DNA of 64,000 bases, taken from positions 1-64,000 of the forward strand of contig CACAEJ010000009.1 of assembly GCA_902531515.1 (NCBI GenBank). The letters are read 5' to 3'. The translations under genes were made by a program, and so were the position numbers. Origin of the DNA: an uncultured Pseudohongiella sp. (GTDB lineage: Bacteria > Pseudomonadota > Gammaproteobacteria > Pseudomonadales > Pseudohongiellaceae). Of this stretch, positions 28,160 through 36,612 are shown one piece after another. The notes under the pieces are model-generated. The model saw only the letters and a list, made by a program, of their open reading frames with translations. It was not told the origin of the DNA and did no database searches. Position 1 is the stretch's first letter; each line of letters opens with the position of its first letter.

Positions 28160-28332
28160 ATAATTTCGTCAATTTTCTTAGTTTTCTTTATAAGACGCTA
28201 TTTCGATTGTGATTATCACCTATAAAACAAGGTCCAAGGAGTAAGGGACTGGTCTCATCTAAACGATCATGTTTCATATTGTGGGATGTATGATTATACT
28301 CCTGTCTGCTTTAGCAGTTACGGTTCTCACAA

Positions 28333-29475
28333 ATGGTTGTGGATAAGCAAAATAGCGTAGACAAGATTCTGGGTAAAAGCCCTGAACTCACGCAGTTACG
28401 AAGTCTTATCAAAAAATGTGCGGCTTCCGATGCTCCGGTTCTCTTGCGAGGTGAATCTGGGACCGGAAAAGAATTGGTAAGCAAAGCCCTTCATAATCAA
28501 TCTGTTAGAGCCTCAAAGCCCTTTGTTGCCATTAATTGTGGCGCTATTCCAGACCAGCTGCTGGAGAGCGAGCTTTTCGGACATCGCAAAGGTGCTTTTA
28601 CCGGAGCGACCTGTGATAGGAAAGGTCGTTTTGAGCTCGCTCATACCGGTACGCTCTTTTTAGATGAAATCGGCGATATGCCTAGCCAGCTGCAGGTCAA
28701 GTTTCTTAGAGTCCTGGAGGAAAAGGTGGTTCAACCATTGGGCGGCATTTCCGAGCTCGGAGTAGATGTAAGAATTATCGCGGCAACCCATCGGAATTTA
28801 GAGGAGATGGTGGCCGAGGGAGGGTTTCGTGAAGATTTGCTTTATCGACTCAATGTGCTCCCAGTGAGAGTGCCTCCCCTAAGTCAAAGAAAGGAAGATA
28901 TTCCTGAATTATTGAGCCACTTTTCAAAGGCGTTCGCGGTCAATGGTAATAAAGTAAACTTCACCAGGCGCTCGCTGTTGCTGCTGCAGGCCTATTCATG
29001 GCCAGGAAACGTGAGAGAACTGTCCAATCTGGTTCAAAGATTCTCGGTTTTGTACCCTGGTAAAACTATTGACCTTTCAAAAATTCCAGAAGAATTTCTG
29101 TCTCAGGAACTTATCCATATGACACGTTTTTCAGAGGACTCGGACACTGAGGAACAGTACCGTGACAGTGCTACAGGGAAAGACGACTCCACTAATTTTC
29201 ATGAAGCCAATGAAGAAGAAGGTTTCAACTATCAAGGAGGTATGGATTTGTCGGTCAGTGATTTCGAACAAATTATTGAACTATCAAATACCATCACAAC
29301 TCTCCCAGATGCAGGCGTACCAACCAAAGATCTTCTAAACAATATCGAGACTAACTTGATAAGGACGGCCCTTGATCAGACTGATGGCAACGTATCAAAG
29401 GCCTCAGAATTACTCCAGATGGGCAGAACTTCCTTGATCCAAAAGATTAATAAATACGAGCTTGATAAGGATTAA
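28333..29475 (+). CDS. sigma54-dependent activator (AAA+ and Fis-type HTH, no receiver domain), FleQ/FlrA-like
   Basis: GESGTGKELVSKALH, ELFGHRKGAFTGA, GTLFLDEIGDMP, SWPGNVREL, C-terminal HTH NVSKASELLQMGRTSLIQKINKY. Confidence 0.9.
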   Translation: MVVDKQNSVDKILGKSPELTQLRSLIKKCAASDAPVLLRGESGTGKELVSKALHNQSVRASKPFVAINCGAIPDQLLESELFGHRKGAFTGATCDRKGRFELAHTGTLFLDEIGDMPSQLQVKFLRVLEEKVVQPLGGISELGVDVRIIAATHRNLEEMVAEGGFREDLLYRLNVLPVRVPPLSQRKEDIPELLSHFSKAFAVNGNKVNFTRRSLLLLQAYSWPGNVRELSNLVQRFSVLYPGKTIDLSKIPEEFLSQELIHMTRFSEDSDTEEQYRDSATGKDDSTNFHEANEEEGFNYQGGMDLSVSDFEQIIELSNTITTLPDAGVPTKDLLNNIETNLIRTALDQTDGNVSKASELLQMGRTSLIQKINKYELDKD

Positions 29476-29650
29476 GCTTATCGTGGTTGTACCATGTCCG
29501 GCGAAGAGTCTTGGTTTCTAAGTCTATAACGGGCTATGCGTTTTCATCATCCCAAGAGTTAGCCCGCTGCCAATCGAGTTTCGGTAAAGATGCCCAGTTG
29601 CCGTTTAAAACACCTTTAAGCGTTGAAGGACTAACAGAGATAGAAACTAC

Positions 29651-30058
29651 TTACTGAACTTTACCAATCTCATGATTTGTTGGAATTTGCTTCCAAGCAT
29701 CCCGAATCATAACCATTAGATCCATTACTTCTTCAAAGATACTATCATCTTCTCTAACATGGGCTTTAATCAGTCTTCTATTTGAATATTCATAGAGACT
29801 GTCTAAATTATTGGCGAGCTCGCCTCCCCTTTCGTGATCCAGACTGTCTCGTAGTCCAAACAGTATCTTTTGCGCCTTAGTAACAGCCTCCGCTCTACCT
29901 TCTCGATCATTTTTCGCAAGTGCAGATCTCGCTAGAGCAATACGGTCTGTTAGGCCCTCAAAGAGGAGCTTAATTAACTCATGTGGATCTTTGGTGTCAG
30001 TCTTTGTGCTGGCTACTTTATTGTAGTCAGAAATAGCGCGTAGTCTTTGAGCATTCAT
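29651..30058 (-). CDS. fliS: Flagellin-specific chaperone FliS
   Basis: SDYNKVASTKTDTKDPHELIKLLFEGLTDRIALARSALAKND...GGELANNLDSLYEYSNRRLIKAH; start MNAQRL at 30058. Confidence 0.93.
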   Translation of the reverse strand: MNAQRLRAISDYNKVASTKTDTKDPHELIKLLFEGLTDRIALARSALAKNDREGRAEAVTKAQKILFGLRDSLDHERGGELANNLDSLYEYSNRRLIKAHVREDDSIFEEVMDLMVMIRDAWKQIPTNHEIGKVQ

Positions 30059-30104
30059 TTTTTGACCTCTCATACCTTAATGACGATAAAAGATTACATC
30101 GAGC

Positions 30105-30131
30105 CAATCGGATTCTAGCCTATAAACTTTA
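30105..30131 (-). promoter_or_regulatory. sigma28-like promoter for fliS
   Basis: Minus strand TAAAGTTT-N11-TCCGATTG. Confidence 0.75.
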
Positions 30132-30288
30132 TACAAATGCAAAATGCATTAACGTATATAAAAGGATGCTCCGAATCTATAGATCTATATTTGGCTACAA
30201 AAATTAAAGGTTAGTTTTGTAGTGACGATTGGCCCGCTATGCAATTGGGGCACTGTTCGAAAGTGCACGCATAAGGTGGTAAGGAGCA

Positions 30289-30363
30289 AGTCTAGCTGAC
30301 CGGTCGAAGACAATTTTCAGAGGTCAGAGCTCAGAGGTCAGAGAGGGTCAGCTAGGCTTTTTT
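30289..30363 (+). terminator. Terminator-like hairpin with AGAGGTCAG repeats in the loop (element A)
   Basis: AGTCTAGCTGACC (30289-30301) / GGTCAGCTAGGCT (30346-30358) followed by TTTTTT; 44-nt loop with CAGAGGTCAGAGCTCAGAGGTCAGAG. Confidence 0.7.
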
Positions 30364-30479
30364 ATAAGCAACGGAACCAGATAAAGAAAAGATGGTTTTC
30401 AGACTTGCTAAATAGAAAACAAGTTTTCGGAAATTTACCACTGATGTTATGCCTTGAATCTTAGAGTGTAAGTTGATCG

Positions 30480-30506
30480 TAAAGTAAAAAACCAAGATGT
30501 CGATTG
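30480..30506 (+). promoter_or_regulatory. sigma28-like promoter for the plus-strand flagellin
   Basis: TAAAGTAA-N11-GTCGATTG, about 77 bp before the ATG. Confidence 0.7.
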
Positions 30507-30582
30507 GCTCAACATACGAAGTGATACCCTTTTATTTATAGTAAGTTTTGAAGTTAAACGAGGAAAGCTAGAGGTCAGAACT

Positions 30583-31653
30583 ATGAGTGTAATCAATACT
30601 AATATGGCAGGCATAATTGCAACAAATGCAATTATCAAGAACGACCGGGATCAAGAGACCGCGATGGAGCGTCTCTCTACTGGAAAGCGGATAAATTCTG
30701 CTGGTGATGATGCGGCTGGTCTCGCAATTTCCGAGAGGATGAAGGCTGAGGTTAGTGGCCTAAAGGCGGCTACACGAAATGCTAACGACGCCATTTCCAT
30801 GCTGGAGACTGCAGAGGGTGCCTCTGTGGAGATCGTCGAGATGCTGCAACGCATGCGTGCTTTGGCGGTCCAGGCAGCAACTGATACCAACTCTAATACA
30901 GACAGGGCAGCACTCGACCTTGAATTTGGACAGCTGATGAACGAGATTGTGAGCATCGCCTCGCAGACCACCTGGAACACTATGACTATTATGAATGGTA
31001 GTGCACCTGGCGCAGCAGACGTTACTACCAAGGCCGTCACTCAAATGACTGCCACTATTCAGCTTGGTAAGAGTGCAACTCAAACAACCACAGTTAATTT
31101 AAAGTCTTGGGATCCACGCAACACTATCGACGAGCAGAGAATTCCGGGGCGGATAGCGCGCGACGGCCTCGCGGCAGTAGCCCCGTCCGCCGGCTCGAAT
31201 ACGGGTAACGACCAATTTGACGGAACCGACGGTGGTACGGTCGCTAACCAGTCGAACTCGGCGTTTGGTGCTGCCAGACTCTGGACAGGTGGTGATAATG
31301 GAGCCGTAGGTGGTGCTGATATTGCGGGCGGCGCCCAGAACGCGGACAAGAGAATCAATATTGAAACTCGGCTTGGAGCTAACGATGCCTTAACTCAGTT
31401 GGATAGAGCTATTACAGCAGCATCGTCGGAGCGAGCCATGTACGGTGCTTACATTAATAGGATGGAGCACACGGGGAACAATTTGACGAATGTTGCCCGG
31501 CATCAGGAACAGTCACGTAGCCGGATAGCTGATGCAGATTACGCAGTGGAAACATCAGAATTATCGCGGACGACAATTATCGCTCAGGCGAGCACGGCAA
31601 TGTTGGCCCAGGCGAATCAATCCAAGCAGATAGTACTAGCTCTCCTAGAGTAA
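30583..31653 (+). CDS. fliC: Flagellin (356 aa)
   Basis: MSVINTNMAGIIATNAIIKNDRDQETAMERLSTGKRINSAGDDAAGLAISERM...DADYAVETSELSRTTIIAQASTAMLAQANQSKQIVLALLE. Confidence 0.96.
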   Translation: MSVINTNMAGIIATNAIIKNDRDQETAMERLSTGKRINSAGDDAAGLAISERMKAEVSGLKAATRNANDAISMLETAEGASVEIVEMLQRMRALAVQAATDTNSNTDRAALDLEFGQLMNEIVSIASQTTWNTMTIMNGSAPGAADVTTKAVTQMTATIQLGKSATQTTTVNLKSWDPRNTIDEQRIPGRIARDGLAAVAPSAGSNTGNDQFDGTDGGTVANQSNSAFGAARLWTGGDNGAVGGADIAGGAQNADKRINIETRLGANDALTQLDRAITAASSERAMYGAYINRMEHTGNNLTNVARHQEQSRSRIADADYAVETSELSRTTIIAQASTAMLAQANQSKQIVLALLE

Positions 31654-31666
31654 TTGCTTTACCCAG

Positions 31667-31719
31667 CCTAGCTGACTGCTTCTCTTTGGGTGGAAGAGGT
31701 CAGAAAGCAGTCAGCTAGG
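31667..31719 (+). repeat. 3' UTR hairpin with AGAGGTCAG (element B)
   Basis: CCTAGCTGACTGCTT (31667-31681) / AAGCAGTCAGCTAGG (31705-31719), 15 bp perfect; AGAGGTCAG at 31695. Confidence 0.85.
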
Positions 31720-31761
31720 TGCAGTGTTCGTTGGTGCCCATCCTAGAGGCACCGACAACGA

Positions 31762-31825
31762 ATTTGGCCCAAGGTGTTAGGGGTGAGACCTCTGACCTCC
31801 TTGCCTCAAGGACCTTGGGCCAAAT
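31762..31825. repeat. Hairpin element C, 14-bp stem with 36-nt loop
   Basis: ATTTGGCCCAAGGT / ACCTTGGGCCAAAT around loop GTTAGGGGTGAGACCTCTGACCTCCTTGCCTCAAGG. Confidence 0.95.
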
Positions 31826-31865
31826 ACCCATCCGCTCCTCCTCAAGGAAGAAGAAGGGCAACCGA

Positions 31866-31929
31866 ATTTGACTCAAGGTGTTAGGGGTGAGACCTCTGAC
31901 CTCCTTGCCTCAAGGACCTTGAGTCAAAT
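31866..31929. repeat. Hairpin element D, 14-bp stem with the identical 36-nt loop
   Basis: ATTTGACTCAAGGT / ACCTTGAGTCAAAT around the same loop; two compensatory pair changes relative to element C. Confidence 0.95.
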
Positions 31930-32115
31930 ACTTAACAACGCCATACCCTCATCTAACACCCTTTTTCAAGCCAGACTCTTCACGCAATTCTGATCTTTGA
32001 GAGCCGTGTCTCATTCTAGACAGTGTTTTTTATGGAAGACAAATCATTGGGATTTCTCTGTCACTTTTCTTACATCTAATTATCTAAAATACTGAAAAAT
32101 ATAAGAAAAACATTG

Positions 32116-32132
32116 TTGGCCCACTAATTGCT
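32116..32132 (+). promoter_or_regulatory. sigma54 promoter upstream of the second activator/fliE operon
   Basis: TTGGCCCACTAATTGCT with correct GG-GC spacing. Confidence 0.75.
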
Positions 32133-32158
32133 ACTACTCAGCAGAGGAAGAACACTGA

Positions 32159-32200
32159 AAGGTAATTAGAAGGTAATTAGAAGGTAATTAGAAGGTAATT
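32159..32200 (+). repeat. 11-bp tandem repeat AAGGTAATTAG x3.8 abutting the start codon
   Basis: AAGGTAATTAG AAGGTAATTAG AAGGTAATTAG AAGGTAATT-ATG. Confidence 0.95.
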
Positions 32201-33226
32201 ATGACCGGCATGACAGATGATTATCCCTTTGTCTTTGTAGATAAAGAGAGTGTGCGTTTATTTGAGTTGGCCTCTAAGGTCGCTAAATCGGACGTTCAGG
32301 TATTGATTACGGGCCCGTCGGGAGCAGGAAAGGAGGTTCTTGCGCGCGTAGTCCATGAGTCCTCGAAACGCTCCAGCTTTCCGTTTGTGGCTCTTAATTG
32401 CGCCGCGATCCCGGAAAATCTGGTAGAAGATACTCTGTTTGGACACGAAAAAGGAGCATTCACAGGAGCGACTCAAATCAATAAAGGCTTTTTTGAGGAA
32501 GCTCACGGGGGTACCTTGTTTCTGGACGAGATTGGCGAAATGCCAAAAAATCTTCAATCGAAGTTACTTAGGGTCCTGCAAGAAAAACAGATTTACCGGG
32601 TTGGTGCTACCAAACCCATCGATGTAAACGTCAGAATTCTATCCGCAACAAACATTAATATTAAAAACGCTATCCAACGCAAAGAATTTCGAGAGGACCT
32701 TTACTTTCGTCTTGGAGGTTTTGTCCTAAACATTAAAGAACTCGCTATGAGACCCGGGGACATTGAGCCTCTGGCGAGAATATTTATTCAGAAACATAGC
32801 AATGATTCTCAGGTCGTGATCTGTCGAAATGCGGTGAGAAAACTTTTGACTCACCATTGGCCAGGAAATGTCAGAGAGTTGGAAAATGTCATGTTGCGAG
32901 CAATTATCCTATCCGAAAGCAACGAAATATTTGAGCAGCATATTACTTTTGATGAGTTTCCAGATGATGAACGAGAAACTTTACCTCCTCAGATAAATCT
33001 TAGAGAAATTCACAACGATAACGTTCTTCCGTTTAATAGTATCAACAAGCTATCTGATCTTAGATCTAATTCCGAGTTGAATGAAATATTAACCGCGCTA
33101 AAGATGAATTCAACGAGAGACAACGCAGCGAAAGAGCTTGGGATAAGTCCGAGAACTTTGCGTCAGAAACTAAATGACTTTAGAAAAGCTGGGTTACCAG
33201 TGCCGGGGCCATATGCCCGCACATAA
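32201..33226 (+). CDS. sigma54-dependent activator (AAA+ and Fis HTH, no receiver), FleR/FlrC-like
   Basis: GPSGAGKEVLARVVHESS, TLFGHEKGAFTGA, GTLFLDEIGEMP, HHWPGNVRELENVMLRA, HTH AAKELGISPRTLRQKLNDF. Confidence 0.9.
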   Translation: MTGMTDDYPFVFVDKESVRLFELASKVAKSDVQVLITGPSGAGKEVLARVVHESSKRSSFPFVALNCAAIPENLVEDTLFGHEKGAFTGATQINKGFFEEAHGGTLFLDEIGEMPKNLQSKLLRVLQEKQIYRVGATKPIDVNVRILSATNINIKNAIQRKEFREDLYFRLGGFVLNIKELAMRPGDIEPLARIFIQKHSNDSQVVICRNAVRKLLTHHWPGNVRELENVMLRAIILSESNEIFEQHITFDEFPDDERETLPPQINLREIHNDNVLPFNSINKLSDLRSNSELNEILTALKMNSTRDNAAKELGISPRTLRQKLNDFRKAGLPVPGPYART

Positions 33227-33241
33227 ATTAGGGGAAAGGAC

Positions 33242-33616
33242 ATGGAAATAAACGCGAGTGCTCAAGATCTGCTGGCGCAGATAAGAGACTACCAGAACAA
33301 GATCGAGTCGGTGAAAAATGGTACAGAGATTTCGCCGGCGATTGATGGTGGTCGAAATTTAGAGATTGATCCGTCGTCGTCTGGGCCGACATTCTCTAGT
33401 CAGTTAAGTAAGGCATTCACCTCGGCCATATCCGAGGTCAATGAATTGTCGAACGTTTCGACCAACTCGCAGAACGAATTCCAGATGGGTGGTGATATTC
33501 CTCTTACTGAGGTTGTAATGAACATGCAGAAAGCATCAATAGCATTTGAGGCTACATTACAGGTTCGGAATAAGGTGCTTACCGCCTATCAAGAAATAAT
33601 GAATATGCCAATTTAA
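33242..33616 (+). CDS. fliE: Flagellar hook-basal body protein FliE
   Basis: PLTEVVMNMQKASIAFEATLQVRNKVLTAYQEIMNMPI. Confidence 0.95.
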   Translation: MEINASAQDLLAQIRDYQNKIESVKNGTEISPAIDGGRNLEIDPSSSGPTFSSQLSKAFTSAISEVNELSNVSTNSQNEFQMGGDIPLTEVVMNMQKASIAFEATLQVRNKVLTAYQEIMNMPI

Positions 33617-33652
33617 AGATCTATTCAAATTTTAATAGAAAGGTAATTAGTT

Positions 33653-35548
33653 ATGGCTGACACAATGGCCTTAGAGAGCCCCGAAGAAGGCTTTCAGACA
33701 AGCGAAGATCTCCTAGAACCAGGCAGTTCTGAAAGTAACGAACTGGTGCAGTCAGAAGTGACGAAGGACAATAAGCAAGTGACATCGTGGATGGATTCTA
33801 CTGGAGTCTCTAACTTTTTAGCTCAGCCGTTAGTTAAACGAACTATTCCAGCCTTGGTTGGACTGTTCGCGCTACTGTTATTTTTATTAGTCTATTATTG
33901 GCTGAATGCTGAAGGATCAAGAAATTTATACCCAAACATGTCAGAGGCAGATCGAAGTGAAGCCTTTGCTCAGCTACAGGCGGCAAATATTCCGGTCTCG
34001 ATTAATCAAAATACCGGAACACTCATGGTGCCTGATAGTGAGTACTACGAAGCGAGAATGTTATTGGCAGCGAGTGGATTGCCGAGTGATGGTAGCTCGC
34101 AAGCACTTGATTCCCTGACCACAACTTCATCAATGACGACGAGTCAATTTATGGAGCAGGCCCAGTATATAGCGGCAATTGAGAGTGAAATAGCCAAAAG
34201 TGTTATGCGAATATCGACGATAGAAACAGCGCGAGTTCATTTGGCTGCGCCACGACAAAGTTCTTACATTAGGAATCGACAGCCGGCCAAAGCTTCTGTG
34301 ATCGTTGAAACTTTTCCTGGCAGGGTAGTGAGTCCCTCTCAGGTCCAAGCCATTGTCAATCTTGTCGCATCTAGCGTGCCCTATTTATCAATTGATGATG
34401 TTTCCGTAGTCGACCAAATGGGTACTCTTCTTTCTGACCAAGAGGAATCTGGCTTGATTGAAGCGACCGAGCAAGCCGCTTTTAAACGCAATCTTGAGGA
34501 GCAATATCATACTAAGATTATGAATTTATTGGCGCCCATTGTTGGTGAAACTAACGTTAGATCGGATGTAGACGTCACTTTAGATTTTTCAGAGTTCGAA
34601 TCTACATCAGAGATATTTGATAGAAGTGGTTCCGGACCAAGCACACGCTCTGAGATGTTAGCGGTAGATACTTCAGCGAATGTTCCTGCAGAAGGGGTGC
34701 CCGGCGAGACTACCAACGTTGCGCCACAAGACACGGTTTTGGTTGATGCGAATACCGTAGCAAATGAGTTGGATCCTTCCAGTATTCGAAGTAGCCAGAC
34801 CACGAGAAACTATGAGGTAGACCGTGAAATTCAGTACCAGAGAAGTTCCACCGGCGATATAACCAAACTGAGTGTTGCAGTCGTACTAAACAGGGATGCT
34901 ATCTCAGATCTTACTCTTGGTAATGGTAATACAGAGGATGCTTATGATGTTAGCGGCATTCAAAACCTGGTTGCAAACGCAGTCGGAATAGACGAATCTC
35001 GAGGAGATTCTGTAATGGTTTTAGTTTCACAATTTAGGGACAACACAGCGCCTCCGGTCGCCTGGTATGCAAGCGAATCCGTTCGTTACTGGGGTAACTT
35101 GGCTGCCATGCTGTTGGGGGCTATCGCATTCCTTCTATTTGTTATAAGACCGATAATCTATGGAGTTTCTATTAAAACCCCACCAGCGGATGAGGCAAAG
35201 CTTTTAGCTGATCAGAAACAGCAAACTGAACAAGATGATGAAGAGATACAAACGTTGTCCGAAGACCAAGTAGAAGAGGCAGGCAGTATTAGAGAAATTT
35301 ACCGAGACGGTGATACAGTCCTGCGCGGCGAGGCTGAAATCAAAGCCCGAGCCGAGGAAACTGGAGAAACTCTTGAAGAGATTAAGGCACGTCTGAGACC
35401 TCGAAAGTCAAACGTCTCTGCGGATATGCTCGATACAGCGAATACTTATGACGATAAAGTAGCTATCGTAAGAATGCTGGTAGACGAAGATGCGTCACGT
35501 GTTGCCAGTCTTCTGAAGAAGATGGTTGGCCAAAAGAGTGTTAATTAA
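33653..35548 (+). CDS. fliF: Flagellar MS-ring protein FliF
   Basis: LNAEGSRNLYPNMSEADRSEAFAQLQAANIPVSINQNTGTLMVPDSEYYEARMLLAASGLPSDG; ESEIAKSVMRISTIETARVHLAAP. Confidence 0.96.
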   Translation: MADTMALESPEEGFQTSEDLLEPGSSESNELVQSEVTKDNKQVTSWMDSTGVSNFLAQPLVKRTIPALVGLFALLLFLLVYYWLNAEGSRNLYPNMSEADRSEAFAQLQAANIPVSINQNTGTLMVPDSEYYEARMLLAASGLPSDGSSQALDSLTTTSSMTTSQFMEQAQYIAAIESEIAKSVMRISTIETARVHLAAPRQSSYIRNRQPAKASVIVETFPGRVVSPSQVQAIVNLVASSVPYLSIDDVSVVDQMGTLLSDQEESGLIEATEQAAFKRNLEEQYHTKIMNLLAPIVGETNVRSDVDVTLDFSEFESTSEIFDRSGSGPSTRSEMLAVDTSANVPAEGVPGETTNVAPQDTVLVDANTVANELDPSSIRSSQTTRNYEVDREIQYQRSSTGDITKLSVAVVLNRDAISDLTLGNGNTEDAYDVSGIQNLVANAVGIDESRGDSVMVLVSQFRDNTAPPVAWYASESVRYWGNLAAMLLGAIAFLLFVIRPIIYGVSIKTPPADEAKLLADQKQQTEQDDEEIQTLSEDQVEEAGSIREIYRDGDTVLRGEAEIKARAEETGETLEEIKARLRPRKSNVSADMLDTANTYDDKVAIVRMLVDEDASRVASLLKKMVGQKSVN

Positions 35549-35565
35549 GGGGAGTATAATTAAAA

Positions 35566-36612
35566 ATGGCTGAAGAAACTCAAACTGCTGAAGCAGGTCA
35601 AGAAGGCGAAAAACCTGATTTTGACTTACTCCCTGCCGAACGAGCAGCGGTGATTCTATTACTCTTAGGAGAAGAACAAGCAGCGGAAATTATTAGTTAT
35701 ATGTCTCCTCGCGAGGTGCAGGCACTTGGAGCTCACATGGTTAGCGTTGCAGACCTCTCCCAAGAAGCGGTAAACATCGTCTTGGATGACTTTGTTGCAA
35801 CTATTAAGCAGCAAACAAACATAGGCTTAGGAACGAAAGACTACGTGACGAACGTGTTTACGAAGGCTTTAGGTGACGATAAGGCAGCGTCGGTGCTGGC
35901 TAGAATTATGCCCACATCATCAAGTAAGGGTTTGGATGTCTTGCAATGGATGGACGCCAGATCAATCGGAGAAATGGTTGAGAATGAGCACCCACAAATT
36001 ATCGCCATCATACTATCAGTGCTGGAATACGATATCGCTGCTGACGTTTTGAATTTTATACCGGAAAGCGTAAGACCTGAGGTAGTTCAACGAGTAGCAG
36101 CTTTAGAAACAGTTCACCCTAGCGCCATGGAAAAACTGGAGGCGGTGATGCAGGAGCAATTCAGTTCAAGTTCCTCAGCGAAAGCTTCAAGTTTTGGCGG
36201 TATACGTACCGCGGCTAAGATCATGAATTTCACAAAGACGGATATGGAAGGCGAAATCCTTGGAGGTATAAGGGAAAAAGACGAAGAGCTATCTAATAAA
36301 ATTCAGGACAATATGTTTACCTTCGAGAATTTTGATGGGCTGGACAATAGAAGTGTTCAAACCTTAATGAGAAGTATTGATAATGATTTACTGATGACAG
36401 CGGTGAAAGGCGCAACCGAGCCGGTTAAAGAAAAGTTCCTGACCAATATGTCAACGAGGGCTAGATTGATGTTCCTTGATGACATGGAGGACAAGGGCCC
36501 CATAAGAATTACCGATGTAGAGGAGGCTCAGAAGGATATTCTGCGTATTGCAAGGCGTCTTTCTGATGCCGGCGACATTGTTCTAGCAGGAAGAGGAGAT
36601 GATTTTGTCTAA
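35566..36612 (+). CDS. fliG: Flagellar motor switch protein FliG
   Basis: LPAERAAVILLLLGEEQAAEIISYMSPREVQALGAHM...ENEHPQIIAIILSVLEYDIAADVL. Confidence 0.97.
   Translation: MAEETQTAEAGQEGEKPDFDLLPAERAAVILLLLGEEQAAEIISYMSPREVQALGAHMVSVADLSQEAVNIVLDDFVATIKQQTNIGLGTKDYVTNVFTKALGDDKAASVLARIMPTSSSKGLDVLQWMDARSIGEMVENEHPQIIAIILSVLEYDIAADVLNFIPESVRPEVVQRVAALETVHPSAMEKLEAVMQEQFSSSSSAKASSFGGIRTAAKIMNFTKTDMEGEILGGIREKDEELSNKIQDNMFTFENFDGLDNRSVQTLMRSIDNDLLMTAVKGATEPVKEKFLTNMSTRARLMFLDDMEDKGPIRITDVEEAQKDILRIARRLSDAGDIVLAGRGDDFV

Noticed and set aside
29529-29567. Hairpin CGGGCTA/TAGCCCG after the first sigma54 activator
   Set aside because: Only 7 bp with a long loop and no T-tract; too weak to call.
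30228-30245. sigma54 promoter TTGGCCCGCTATGCAATTG
   Set aside because: The GG to GC spacing is 2 nt too short for a -24/-12 promoter.
31762-31929. Integron attC sites
   Set aside because: The palindromes lack the paired RYYYAAC/GTTRRRY core-site architecture, and no integrase or cassette array is present.
31762-31929. Simple rho-independent terminators
   Set aside because: No T-tract follows either hairpin on either strand, and the identical long loops with compensated stems are not explained by termination.
22260-31930. Mobile element or prophage origin of the flagellin region
   Set aside because: No transposase, integrase or phage genes and no flanking target duplications were seen.
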